DNA of 6,165 bases, from NCBI GenBank assembly GCA_019348365.1, contig JAHWJO010000301.1:1-6165 (forward strand), given 5' to 3'. The stretch comes from Armatimonadota bacterium. Its GTDB lineage: Bacteria; Armatimonadota; DTGP01; JAHWJO01. The notes under the pieces are model-generated. The model was not told the origin of the DNA, searched no databases, and saw only the letters and a program-made list of their open reading frames with translations. The position numbers were made by a program, and so were the translations under genes. Below are positions 1-6,047 of this stretch, piece by piece (within the stretch, counting starts at the first letter, position 1; every line of letters begins with the position of its first letter).

Positions 1-1040
1 GCCTCATCGGCGTGGGACTGCTCGTCTATTTCCTCTACCGTTCCCGGTTCGTCCTCGTGACGACGCTGATGGGGGCACTCATCGCCCTGGTCCTGAACCC
101 GCTCGTCGATTCATTGTGCCGCAAGGAATTCCTCGGTCTGAATCCCCGCGCCAAGCGGTTCGCCATCACGTTCCTGATCTTCGTCTTCCTCTTCGTCGTC
201 GTGGGGTACTCCGTCTATTTCCTGATGGTGCCGTTTCGGGAAGAGATCCGGCGCTTGTCCTTGGCGCTGGATACGCAGGGCGGGACCTTGCAGGAATCGG
301 TGAGGAACGTCCAGGCTTGGTATCAAAGCCTGCCTACGGGAGTGCGGGACTTTATCGCGGGACAGGCCGGGGCGGTCGGTCCGAGGGTCGCCGAAGGGCT
401 GCGGGTACTGCTGGGCAGTACCCTGGAGTGGCTGGCGCACATCGTCGAACTGATCACCGTCCCCGTGCTCGCCTTTTACTTCGTCCTCGACAGTAAGCCC
501 CTCAAGCGCGAGTTCCTGTACCTCGTCCCAAAGCGGTGGAATCGGGATGCGATCATCCTCCTGCGAGAGACGGCTATCATCCTCCAGGCATACGCGATCT
601 CGCAGATCATCCTCTGCCTCATCGCGGGGGTCGTGGTGGGGGCGGGCCTCTGGATGATCCATGTGAAGTACGCCCTCACCCTCGGGGTGCTGGCCGGGAT
701 CACCCGCGCGATACCGATCCTCGGCCCGATCATCGGCGGCATTCCCATCGTCATCCTCTCCGGGCTGCAATCGGTGCAGAGCGGCGTGGCGGTGCTGATC
801 TTCTTCTCGCTACTCCACCTCGTCGAGAGCAAGATCATCATGCCCAAGCTGCTGGGCGAGTCGCTGCACCTGCATCCGGCCATTATCCTGATCGTGCTTC
901 TCATCGGGGCCGAATTCTTCGGGGTGCTGGGGATGTTCCTCGCCACGCCGGTGGCGGCGCTCTTGAAAGTCATTTACGATTATTACGTGCTCCGGCGGCA
1001 TCATCGGAACCGTTCGCTGACACCTCCCGCCCCGGTTTAA
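1..1040 (+). CDS. AI-2E family transporter (PF01594-type membrane protein), 5' end cut by the window
   Basis: This is a multi-pass inner-membrane protein of the AI-2E/PerM family, whose members are proposed to export or exchange small solutes such as autoinducer-2 or sodium/protons; the substrate here cannot be told. The frame is open to the left edge (Leu-Ile-Gly before the GTG at 12). That GTG has no ribosome-binding site in the few bases visible, so the true start probably lies upstream, and about 345 residues are seen of a family usually near 350. Counting from the GTG, a hydrophobic N-terminal pair is followed by a polar segment (about residues 75-125) and a C-terminal membrane bundle. 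The family signatures are TRAIPILGPIIGGIP (about 230-245), then VESKIIMPKLLGESLHLHP and GVLGMFLATPVAALLKV. The tail is short and basic, RRHHRNR. The TAA stop is also the target-site copy flanking the repeat element immediately downstream. Family assignment is firm; function is not. Confidence 0.9.
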   Translation, partial: LIGVGLLVYFLYRSRFVLVTTLMGALIALVLNPLVDSLCRKEFLGLNPRAKRFAITFLIFVFLFVVVGYSVYFLMVPFREEIRRLSLALDTQGGTLQESVRNVQAWYQSLPTGVRDFIAGQAGAVGPRVAEGLRVLLGSTLEWLAHIVELITVPVLAFYFVLDSKPLKREFLYLVPKRWNRDAIILLRETAIILQAYAISQIILCLIAGVVVGAGLWMIHVKYALTLGVLAGITRAIPILGPIIGGIPIVILSGLQSVQSGVAVLIFFSLLHLVESKIIMPKLLGESLHLHPAIILIVLLIGAEFFGVLGMFLATPVAALLKVIYDYYVLRRHHRNRSLTPPAPV

Positions 1041-1171
1041 GAGCCTCTCCGAAAAGTAGCGCCCGCGTCTCGCGGGCGTGCCGCCGGGACGGCGACACTA
1101 CGATGGGCCGTCCGAACAACAGAGATACAGCCGAGGGAGTCCGATGATCTCAGGATTTTTCGGATAGGCTC
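1041..1171. mobile_element. MITE-like non-autonomous element, 131 bp, IS5/IS1031-type ends
   Basis: The ends are inverted repeats of 15 bp: GAGCCTCTCCGAAAA at 1041-1055 and, read on the minus strand from 1171, GAGCCTATCCGAAAA (14 of 15 identical). TAA flanks both sides (1038-1040 and 1172-1174), which fits the 3-bp TNA duplication known for the IS1031 subgroup of IS5. No transposase frame exists inside, so movement would need a helper enzyme encoded elsewhere. The interior carries a GC-rich double hairpin next to the left end and about 55 bp of unstructured sequence next to the right end. Assignment to IS5 rests on end sequence and duplication length only. A simple long-range inverted repeat is the alternative. 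Confidence 0.6.
1056..1101. repeat. GC-rich double-hairpin repeat bounded by GTAG/CTAC
   Basis: This 46-bp block inside the MITE-like element begins GTAG (1056-1059) and ends CTAC (1098-1101), so its edges pair. Within it, CGCCCGCG (1060-1067) pairs with CGCGGGCG (1071-1078) around a TCT loop, and GCCG (1080-1083) pairs with CGGC (1090-1093). A folded strand would form a three-way junction. Such blocks are typical of dispersed intergenic repeats in GC-rich genomes, but only one copy is present in this window. Without a T-run it is not a standard terminator, although it could slow polymerase or protect the 3' end of the transporter mRNA. Confidence 0.5.
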
Positions 1172-1250
1172 TAAACCGCCGGGAGAGGGGTTATCGGGAA
1201 AAGCCGCAATCGCCAGCCTAGCTTTTTTGGCGCTATCGAGATTTGTGTGG

Positions 1251-1376
1251 GTGAGTTGGTAAGTTGGTGGGAAGAAAAATGTGTCTTCCAGAGACCGCCC
1301 TATCCTAATCGCTTCATCCCGTATGAAACGTAAACTACTCCGCTGAGGTCACCTCTCCACCAACCCACCAACTCAC
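1251..1376. repeat. 126-bp inverted-repeat element with ends made of an 8-bp unit
   Basis: The left end GTGAGTTGGTAAGTTGGTGG (1251-1270) and the reverse complement of the right end (1357-1376) match at 18 of 20 positions. Each end is itself a short direct repeat: GAGTTGGT then AAGTTGGT on the left, and ACCAACCC then ACCAACTC on the right. The 86-bp interior has no meaningful open frame and is less GC-rich than the flanking genes. No target-site duplication is evident at the edges, so mobility is not shown. It may be a MITE-like relic, a dispersed repeat or a large stem-loop in the leader of uppP. Confidence 0.5.
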
Positions 1377-1487
1377 TTCCAAGTAGAACCTCATTTTAAA
1401 CCCTTCGGCGCCCCTGAAGCGGGCGGCGTCTCCCCTCCTCAGCCCGATTGCGGGCATGACCGCGTCTGAATACTAGAAAGGCCGATT
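1377..1487 (+). other. uppP upstream leader; small hairpins, no convincing promoter
   Basis: The last part of the intergenic gap carries a GCCCG-ATTG-CGGGC hairpin (1442-1455) about 20 bases before the uppP ribosome-binding site, and a weaker CGCCC/GGGCG pairing at 1409-1425. I could not find a well-spaced pair of -35 and -10 boxes; the only near-match would start transcription inside the ribosome-binding site. The remaining part of the gap not assigned to a repeat (1186-1250) contains a T6 run at 1223-1228 preceded only by a 3-bp stem, too weak to call a terminator. Confidence 0.3.
1475..1481 (+). promoter_or_regulatory. Ribosome-binding site that decides the TTG start of uppP
   Basis: AGAAAGG lies six bases upstream of the TTG at 1488-1490, a normal Shine-Dalgarno distance. 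No ATG or GTG in this frame gives an N-terminus as consistent with the family as this one. Confidence 0.6.
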
Positions 1488-2291
1488 TTGCCCACCATTC
1501 TCTCGCCCCTGCAAGCCATCATCCTGGGCATCGTGCAGGGATTGACCGAATTCCTTCCGGTGAGCAGCACTGCCCATCTCATTCTTTTCCCCTGGCTGCT
1601 GGGGTGGAGGGATCCGGGCCAGACCTTCGACGTGTCGCTGCACGTAGGAACGCTGTTGGCGGTGGCGATCTACTTCTGGTCCGATTGGGTCGAGATGTTC
1701 ACCCGCCGCCACGACCAGCTCAAGCTCGTGGTCGTGGGGTGCATCCCGGCGGCGGCGGCGGGCGTGCTGCTGGAGAAGAAAATCGAGTATCTTTCCCTCC
1801 CCGGCGAGTTCCCGTACGCCCCGTTGTTGATCGCCTTTTTCCTGGCGCTGGTGGGCCTGTGGCTCTACTGGGTCGATCAGCATGGAAAGAAGCAGCGCGA
1901 GATGGACGGGATGCGGATCCAGGATGCCCTGCTCATCGGCCTGGGGCAGGCGTTCGCGCTGCTGCCCGGCGTCAGCCGCTCCGGCGCGACCATCGGCACG
2001 GGGCTGCTGCTGGGGATGACGCGGGAGTCGGCGGCCCGGTTCTCTTTCCTGCTCTCCACCCCGATCATCGCGGGGGCGGTGGCTTACAAGGGACTCAAAC
2101 TCTTTAAGGCGGGGGTCACGCCGGAACAGTCCACCGCCATGCTGTGGGGGATCCTGGCGTCGGGGATCTCCGGCTACATCGCCATCGCGTTCCTCATGCG
2201 CCTGGTCCGCACCCGGAGCTACACGGGGTTCGTCGTCTACCGGATCGTGCTGGCGGTGGGGATCGTGGCGATATGGATTCTGAGGCGATAG
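1488..2291 (+). CDS. uppP: Undecaprenyl-diphosphate phosphatase UppP/BacA (EC 3.6.1.27)
   Basis: This integral membrane enzyme removes a phosphate from undecaprenyl diphosphate, giving the lipid carrier that peptidoglycan and other surface-polymer pathways reuse; overproduction of the family is known to give bacitracin resistance. At 267 residues it is normal family length. The first catalytic motif is QGLTE (Gln17-Glu21), followed by FLPVSSTAH with Ser26, Ser27 and His30. The second is PGVSRSGAT at 160-168, with Arg164. The known active-site residues are therefore present and the enzyme is probably functional. Hydrophobic segments occur throughout, including about 52-64, 81-94, 112-128, 190-205, 218-238 and 248-265. 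Translation starts at TTG with a well-placed AGAAAGG. The gene stands alone, separated from the transporter by 447 bp of repeats and converging on the outer-membrane protein gene. Confidence 0.97.
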   Translation: MPTILSPLQAIILGIVQGLTEFLPVSSTAHLILFPWLLGWRDPGQTFDVSLHVGTLLAVAIYFWSDWVEMFTRRHDQLKLVVVGCIPAAAAGVLLEKKIEYLSLPGEFPYAPLLIAFFLALVGLWLYWVDQHGKKQREMDGMRIQDALLIGLGQAFALLPGVSRSGATIGTGLLLGMTRESAARFSFLLSTPIIAGAVAYKGLKLFKAGVTPEQSTAMLWGILASGISGYIAIAFLMRLVRTRSYTGFVVYRIVLAVGIVAIWILRR

Positions 2292-2303
2292 AGGTAAAAT
2301 AGA

Positions 2304-2352
2304 AGGAGAGGGGGCGAGTCTTCAGCCTGCCCGGCCTCTGCCCCATTCTCCT
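2304..2352. terminator. Candidate terminator hairpin between convergent genes
   Basis: Arms AGGAGA (2304-2309) and GGGGC (2311-2315) pair with GCCCC (2340-2344) and TCTCCT (2347-2352), with small bulges and a 24-base loop. On the minus strand the stem is followed by a T-rich stretch (TTCTATTTTACC), so it fits termination of the outer-membrane protein transcript better than of uppP, which has no T-run after the stem. The long loop and bulges keep confidence low. Confidence 0.4.
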
Positions 2353-2365
2353 GATCCGTTGTCGC

Positions 2366-4561
2366 TTAGTAGGCGTTCACGATCTTCAGCCCCAGCCGCT
2401 TGAAGGGATGGCCTGACTTGGAATTGGGGTCGCCCATGATCAGGTAGGCATCCGATCCGTTCCGCAGCTCCTGCCGATACGCGAGGAAGGAGCTGAGCTG
2501 CCCCGACTCCACGCGTAGCCGTCCTGCGATGCTCCGTTCCGGCGTGATGTCGTACACGAGGCCGTAGATCGTCTGAGAATCGCCGTCGTCGGCCTTATTC
2601 ATAGCGGCGGGGTAGTTTATATTATACCGTTCGTGACTGAAGCTGACGGACCACCGGTCGGTGAAGCGCCAGCCCTGCCGGAACCCGTAGAAGCGATAAC
2701 GCCCCCCGTTGAGCCGCCCGACCCGCAAGAGCAGTCCCCCGTTCTTGTAGATGTCGTTTGTCTTCCACCCGAACGAGTAATCGTTGATCCGGTCCCGGTG
2801 CGGCACGCGCACCCCGATCCGGTAGCCGTATTCAAAGGCGAGGTGGTTGCGAGTATTCAGGGAGAACTCCGGGTTCAGCTCCCTCCGGTAGAGCTTCCCG
2901 GTATCCTCGAAGCTGTAGTAGTCGAAGTCCATGTTGACGCGCCAGTTCTGGAGGAACCCCCGCTTGTATTCCCGCCCGTAATCGGTGTCGAGCGAGATGC
3001 CGTGGTAATTCTTCTCGTTGAGGAAGCCGAGCGCGGGGAAGAAGTCCTTGTTCACGCGGCTGTAGCGGATGTGCCAGCCGGGATGTCCCCAGCCAGCATA
3101 CCGGTCGAGGTTGAGCTGGTACATCCAGCCGTCGCCGCCCTCATCCCCACCGGAGGTCAGGCTCTTGTAACCCCGCGCGTTGAAGTACAGGCCACCCACC
3201 TTCTTCTGCCAGTTCCGGTCCGCCCCGACCCGCAGGACGGTGTTTCGCAGGCCGTCCTCCCCCCTGTGGTGGGCGAACGCGACCCCGGCGTTGGTGGTGG
3301 AATCGAGGTCGTAGCCGAAGTTGGCGACGAGGTTGTTGTCCCCCCCGAAGTGGATCGTATCGAACGCGCCGAAGTTGAACTTCCCGATCTTCCCGAACGA
3401 TTTCAGGCCCACGTCCACTTTATTGATCCGGCGCCCGTAGATCAGCCGCGAATCCTGAAAACTGTTCCCGCCTTCAGTGAAGAAGGGGCGGCGGTCCGGA
3501 ACGAACCGCTGGTTGTAAGAGAAGTCCACCGTCTGAACCGCGTCTTCCACGGTCTGGAAGTCGGGGCGGAAGGTGAGGAGATTGGTGATGTTCTGGTCGG
3601 TGGTGTACTTGATGTCCAGCCCGGCGGAGCTCTGGATGTTGGATCCGCTCCCGAAGAGGGTGTAAGGCAGGAACACCGGCTTGCGATGAACCTTCGGGGT
3701 TTTGAGGCCCTGCCACTCCAATTCCAGCATTTTATTGTGGTAAGAGGTCTGCTGGGGCCACGACGATTCCTGCCCGATGCGCGCCACCGAGCGCCGGAAG
3801 ATCAGGCCGAACGTGGACTGCCCGGAGGGGTAGCGCAGCAGGGCGAACGGGATCGCCATTTCGGCCTGCCAGCCGGTCGCGGTCTTCTTCGCCGCCGCCT
3901 TCCAGTCGCCCCGCCAGCCGACGTTCTGGGTGCTGCCGCCGGGGACCTCCAGGTTGGTGGTCCCCAGGGGGTTCACGCCGAACCAGTAGGAGTTGCGCTT
4001 GTCGTTCAGCACGTCGATGCCCAGCGACACCCGGTCATCTTTCCAGAGGTCGCCGTCGCGCTTGGTCTGCTGCGCCAGGATCAGGTCCGGCTGGGCGTCA
4101 AAGCACTGCCACGCGATGTAAATCGTGTCTTCGGTGTACCCGAACCGCGCGACGGTGGGGAACGCGGGGGGGCCGTTCTGGTAGGTGAACGGGCCGGTGA
4201 TGCTCGCCTCTTTCCAGACCGGGTCGTCCAGCTCGCCGTCGATCTTCGGCTCGGCGCTCAGACGGACCGCCGCGAGGGACCGTTCATTTGCGGGGGGAGG
4301 AGTCGCCCCGGCGGCCAGGGGGAACACGTCATGCGCGTCGGGGTCGGTCGAGGGCGTCACCGTCGCGGTGGAGCCGGGGATTGCCGGGTCCGCGACGGTC
4401 GCATCGGGCGGCGGCGCGGAAGGCGGGTCGGCTTTTCGTACGGCGGAGGCGGGTTCGGGCGCGGGTTCCGCCGCCATGCTCCGGTTGATATCGTTATAGA
4501 GAACGCACAGGGACAGCCCCCATGTGAGGAAAATGACATAAGAAGGTTTCAATAGATCCAT
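2366..4561 (-). CDS. Outer-membrane beta-barrel protein with N-terminal CBM9-like domain and DUF5916 domain
   Basis: A 731-residue predicted outer-membrane protein. Residues 1-31 are signal-like, with a hydrophobic core about 8-22 and possible cleavage near MAAEP. Residues 32-92 form a Pro/Ala/Thr-rich low-complexity linker. A CBM9-like (DOMON-type) beta-sandwich follows, marked by KIDGELDDPVWKEA (106-119) and running to about 285. The remainder matches DUF5916: FRPDFQTVED (331-340) and VPDRRPFFTEGGNSF (354-368) correspond to the family hallmark, and alternating aromatic/polar strands continue to the end, as in a membrane barrel. The protein ends in Tyr, where most barrels end in Phe. The family has no established biochemical role; a link to surface glycan handling or uptake is inferred from the CBM9-like fold. 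The start ATG has only a weak GGG in front of it, and an AT-rich stretch of about 40 bases precedes it. It lies 106 bp downstream of the globin gene on the same strand. Confidence 0.88.
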   Translation of the reverse strand: MDLLKPSYVIFLTWGLSLCVLYNDINRSMAAEPAPEPASAVRKADPPSAPPPDATVADPAIPGSTATVTPSTDPDAHDVFPLAAGATPPPANERSLAAVRLSAEPKIDGELDDPVWKEASITGPFTYQNGPPAFPTVARFGYTEDTIYIAWQCFDAQPDLILAQQTKRDGDLWKDDRVSLGIDVLNDKRNSYWFGVNPLGTTNLEVPGGSTQNVGWRGDWKAAAKKTATGWQAEMAIPFALLRYPSGQSTFGLIFRRSVARIGQESSWPQQTSYHNKMLELEWQGLKTPKVHRKPVFLPYTLFGSGSNIQSSAGLDIKYTTDQNITNLLTFRPDFQTVEDAVQTVDFSYNQRFVPDRRPFFTEGGNSFQDSRLIYGRRINKVDVGLKSFGKIGKFNFGAFDTIHFGGDNNLVANFGYDLDSTTNAGVAFAHHRGEDGLRNTVLRVGADRNWQKKVGGLYFNARGYKSLTSGGDEGGDGWMYQLNLDRYAGWGHPGWHIRYSRVNKDFFPALGFLNEKNYHGISLDTDYGREYKRGFLQNWRVNMDFDYYSFEDTGKLYRRELNPEFSLNTRNHLAFEYGYRIGVRVPHRDRINDYSFGWKTNDIYKNGGLLLRVGRLNGGRYRFYGFRQGWRFTDRWSVSFSHERYNINYPAAMNKADDGDSQTIYGLVYDITPERSIAGRLRVESGQLSSFLAYRQELRNGSDAYLIMGDPNSKSGHPFKRLGLKIVNAY

Positions 4562-4600
4562 CCCAATAAATTTAGGTTGCTAACTTACTTTATCCCCTCA

Positions 4601-4615
4601 GCCGGGTGGCCCAGC
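4601..4615 (-). terminator. Weak hairpin between the globin and outer-membrane protein genes
   Basis: On the minus strand GCTGGG pairs with CCCGGC around a CCA loop (six pairs, one G-U), about 50 bases after the globin stop. No T-run follows, so it may be a processing or attenuation hairpin, or chance pairing. The rest of this 106-bp gap shows no clear promoter, although its AT-rich end next to the outer-membrane protein start would be the likely place. Confidence 0.25.
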
Positions 4616-4667
4616 CTTCCCTGAAGCGCCGGACCCCATTGGAGGAAGCGAGAGCGGGAGTCCCCTA

Positions 4668-5093
4668 CTAGGGATCGGCAGATTCGGGGCGGTTGATCAG
4701 GAAGGTCGCCGCATCCTCGAAGTAGCGCCGCATCGTAGTACGAGCCGGTTCCTGGATTCCGACCTCCTCCATGGCATCGGCCATATGAGCGACCCATGCA
4801 TCCCGCTCGGCCTTCCCGATGGAGAACGGCAGGTGTCGCATCCGCAGGCGGGGATGCCCGCGCTTCTCCGAATAGGTAGTGGGTCCTCCGAAGAATTGCG
4901 CGAGAAAGAGGGCCTGTCGCTCCCGCGCCGGGGCCAGGTCCCCCGGCATCATGGGGCCGAGGAGGGGGTCCGCCTCAAACCGCCGGTAAAAGGCATCGGC
5001 GAGGCGGCGGAAGGTTTCCATCCCGCCCACCTGCTCGTAGACGCTGGAAAACGTGCCGGTAAAGGCGATGATGCTGGATGTCGGTTTCTCCAT
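4668..5093 (-). CDS. Group II truncated hemoglobin (trHbO/YjbI type)
   Basis: A 141-residue cytoplasmic heme protein of the truncated 2-on-2 globin family, group II, whose members bind oxygen and other diatomic gases and are implicated in oxygen or peroxide chemistry and nitrosative defence. The family pattern is clear: VYEQVGG at 18-24, AFYRRFEADPLL with Tyr36 at B10, FFGGPTTYSEKRGHPRLRMRHLPFSI with proximal His87 at F8, and ERDAW with Trp100 at G8. The GG loop and the HPRLRMRH block are typical of group II. About 17 residues precede the globin fold. The position aligning with CD1 (13 residues after B10 in M. tuberculosis trHbO and B. subtilis YjbI) is Met49 rather than Phe, Tyr or His. The ATG is preceded by AAAAGG at a short spacing of two bases. 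The gene lies 66 bp downstream of the aldo/keto reductase. Without expression data the ligand role stays open. Confidence 0.93.
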   Translation of the reverse strand: MEKPTSSIIAFTGTFSSVYEQVGGMETFRRLADAFYRRFEADPLLGPMMPGDLAPARERQALFLAQFFGGPTTYSEKRGHPRLRMRHLPFSIGKAERDAWVAHMADAMEEVGIQEPARTTMRRYFEDAATFLINRPESADP

Positions 5094-5130
5094 GGCCTTT
5101 TATTATCTCAATCCCAAGGCCGAATTGTCC

Positions 5131-5155
5131 AGACCCCGCAAATAGAGGCGGGTCT
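5131..5155 (-). terminator. Hairpin just after the aldo/keto reductase stop
   Basis: On the minus strand AGACCCGC (5155-5148) pairs with GCGGGGTCT (5139-5131), eight pairs with one bulged G and an eight-base loop, starting five bases after the TAA. It is the natural candidate end of the reductase transcript, but its T-run lies on the plus-strand side (CGTTTTA at 5156-5162), so intrinsic termination on the minus strand would be inefficient and read-through into the globin gene is possible. Confidence 0.4.
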
Positions 5156-5159
5156 CGTT

Positions 5160-6047
5160 TTACAGCAGCCCGGCTTCCTCATCAGATTTGCGGTAGATCC
5201 CGGCGGTGAGTCGCGGCAGATCCGCCACGTCGAACGGGGCCGTAAAGCCCTCTGCCAGATCCACGTTCCGGTCCACCTCCTCCGGAGAGCGCATCCCGAC
5301 GTTCGCCACGTGTACCCGCGAGTCGGAGAGGACGAACTGGAGCGCTACGGTGTAAGCGTCTTTCGCCTCCTGCCACTCCGGCGCGAGAAAAGCGATCAGC
5401 CGCTGGAAGATCCCGGAGGTCATCGGGCGCATGACCGCGACTCCCATGCCCGCATTCCTGGCTTCGTTCAGGGCGTGGAGGGCGGCCCCTTGATGGATCA
5501 GATTGTACCGGAGCTGCGCTACCTGGAACTGCCCGGAAGCGATGAGGGGCCGTCCCGTCCACGGCTCTTCCGTGGTGAAGCCGATAAAGCGGACCTTCCC
5601 CTCCTCCTTCAGCCGCAGCAGAGCGTCGAGCGGGCCGCCGTGGAGAACATGCTCCACATCGCTCGCCTCGTACATCCCGCCGTGGAACTGGATCACATCC
5701 ACGTAGTCCGTCCGGAGCCGCTCCAGGCTGGCGTGAACGCTCTCCCTTACCTGCTCGGCGGTCTGGTTCCGGTAGCCGCATTTCGTCGCCAGGATCACCG
5801 AATCCCGCCGCCCTTGCAGCGCCTCTCCGAAGATCGATTCACTGTTCCCGTCGCCGTAGCTCGGGGCGGTGTCCAAGTAGTTCACCCCCCGCTCCAAAGC
5901 GCGACGGAGGGTTGCGATGGCCGTCCTTCGCCCTTCCGGAGTCCAGGGGTCCCATCCGGCGGAGAGCTGCCGCCCTCCAAACGGGAACCCGCCCAGGCCG
6001 AGGGGCGAGACCTCCAGGCCCGTCTTCCCGAACGCGCGACGCTCCAT
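5160..6047 (-). CDS. Aldo/keto reductase (PF00248)
   Basis: A predicted soluble NAD(P)H-dependent oxidoreductase with the aldo/keto reductase TIM-barrel fold, reducing aldehydes or ketones; the substrate is unknown. I choose the ATG at 6047 (MERRAFGKTG), giving 295 residues, because it has GGAGG seven bases upstream and starts at the usual family N-terminus; a GTG 51 bases further up lacks this and would lie inside the upstream gene. The catalytic tetrad is complete: Asp59 and Tyr64 in YLDTAPSYG, Lys89 in LATKCG and His122 in VIQFHGG. Cofactor-site signatures are RYNLIHQ (180-186) and GMRSPEEVDRN (251-261). The protein is somewhat shorter than the usual 310-330 residues, losing length at the C-terminus. 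The start codon overlaps the stop of the preceding gene by one base, and its ribosome-binding site lies in a stem, so the two are probably translated together. Confidence 0.95.
   Translation of the reverse strand: MERRAFGKTGLEVSPLGLGGFPFGGRQLSAGWDPWTPEGRRTAIATLRRALERGVNYLDTAPSYGDGNSESIFGEALQGRRDSVILATKCGYRNQTAEQVRESVHASLERLRTDYVDVIQFHGGMYEASDVEHVLHGGPLDALLRLKEEGKVRFIGFTTEEPWTGRPLIASGQFQVAQLRYNLIHQGAALHALNEARNAGMGVAVMRPMTSGIFQRLIAFLAPEWQEAKDAYTVALQFVLSDSRVHVANVGMRSPEEVDRNVDLAEGFTAPFDVADLPRLTAGIYRKSDEEAGLL

Larger units (their letters stand above)
1024..1185. other. Interrupted palindromic hairpin spanning the transporter stop codon (insertion target)
   Basis: The bases flanking the inserted element are arms of one palindrome. 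The left arm has CTCCCG (1024-1029) and CGGT (1033-1036); the right arm has ACCG (1175-1178) and CGGGAG (1180-1185). Deleting 1041-1171 plus one TAA copy joins them as CGGTTTAAACCG, a perfect 12-bp palindrome, with the outer 6-bp arms separated from it by a small asymmetric internal loop (CCC opposite C). The ancestral structure would be a stem over the end of the transporter gene, perhaps a transcript-end hairpin, although no T-run follows it. The element sits at its centre. The palindrome is read directly from the sequence; its role as a terminator is inference. Confidence 0.6.

Noticed and set aside
12..14. GTG at 12 as the true start of the transporter
   Set aside because: The frame remains open to the window edge with hydrophobic codons and there is no visible ribosome-binding site, so the gene most likely starts upstream.
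111..1147. Several open frames overlapping the transporter on both strands
   Set aside because: They are Arg/Pro/Asp-rich translations typical of shifted frames in GC-rich DNA, without ribosome-binding sites or family motifs.
1211..1232. T6-containing intrinsic terminator after the MITE-like element
   Set aside because: The possible stems (AGC/GCT or CGCCA/TGGCG) are too short, and the longer one encloses the T-run rather than preceding it.
1447..1473. TTGCGG and AATACT as a uppP promoter
   Set aside because: The spacer is only 15 bases and transcription would begin at or inside the ribosome-binding site.
2633..4555. A long plus-strand open frame (640 codons) fully antisense to the outer-membrane protein gene
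   Set aside because: Its translation is Pro/Val/Gly/Glu-rich with no recognisable motif or membrane pattern. Long antisense frames are expected opposite GC-rich genes, while the minus-strand frame has clear domain signatures.
4487..4561. Lipoprotein signal (Cys19 in the outer-membrane protein N-terminus)
   Set aside because: The residues before the Cys are LSL, lacking the Gly/Ala expected at -1 of a lipobox; an ordinary signal peptide fits better.
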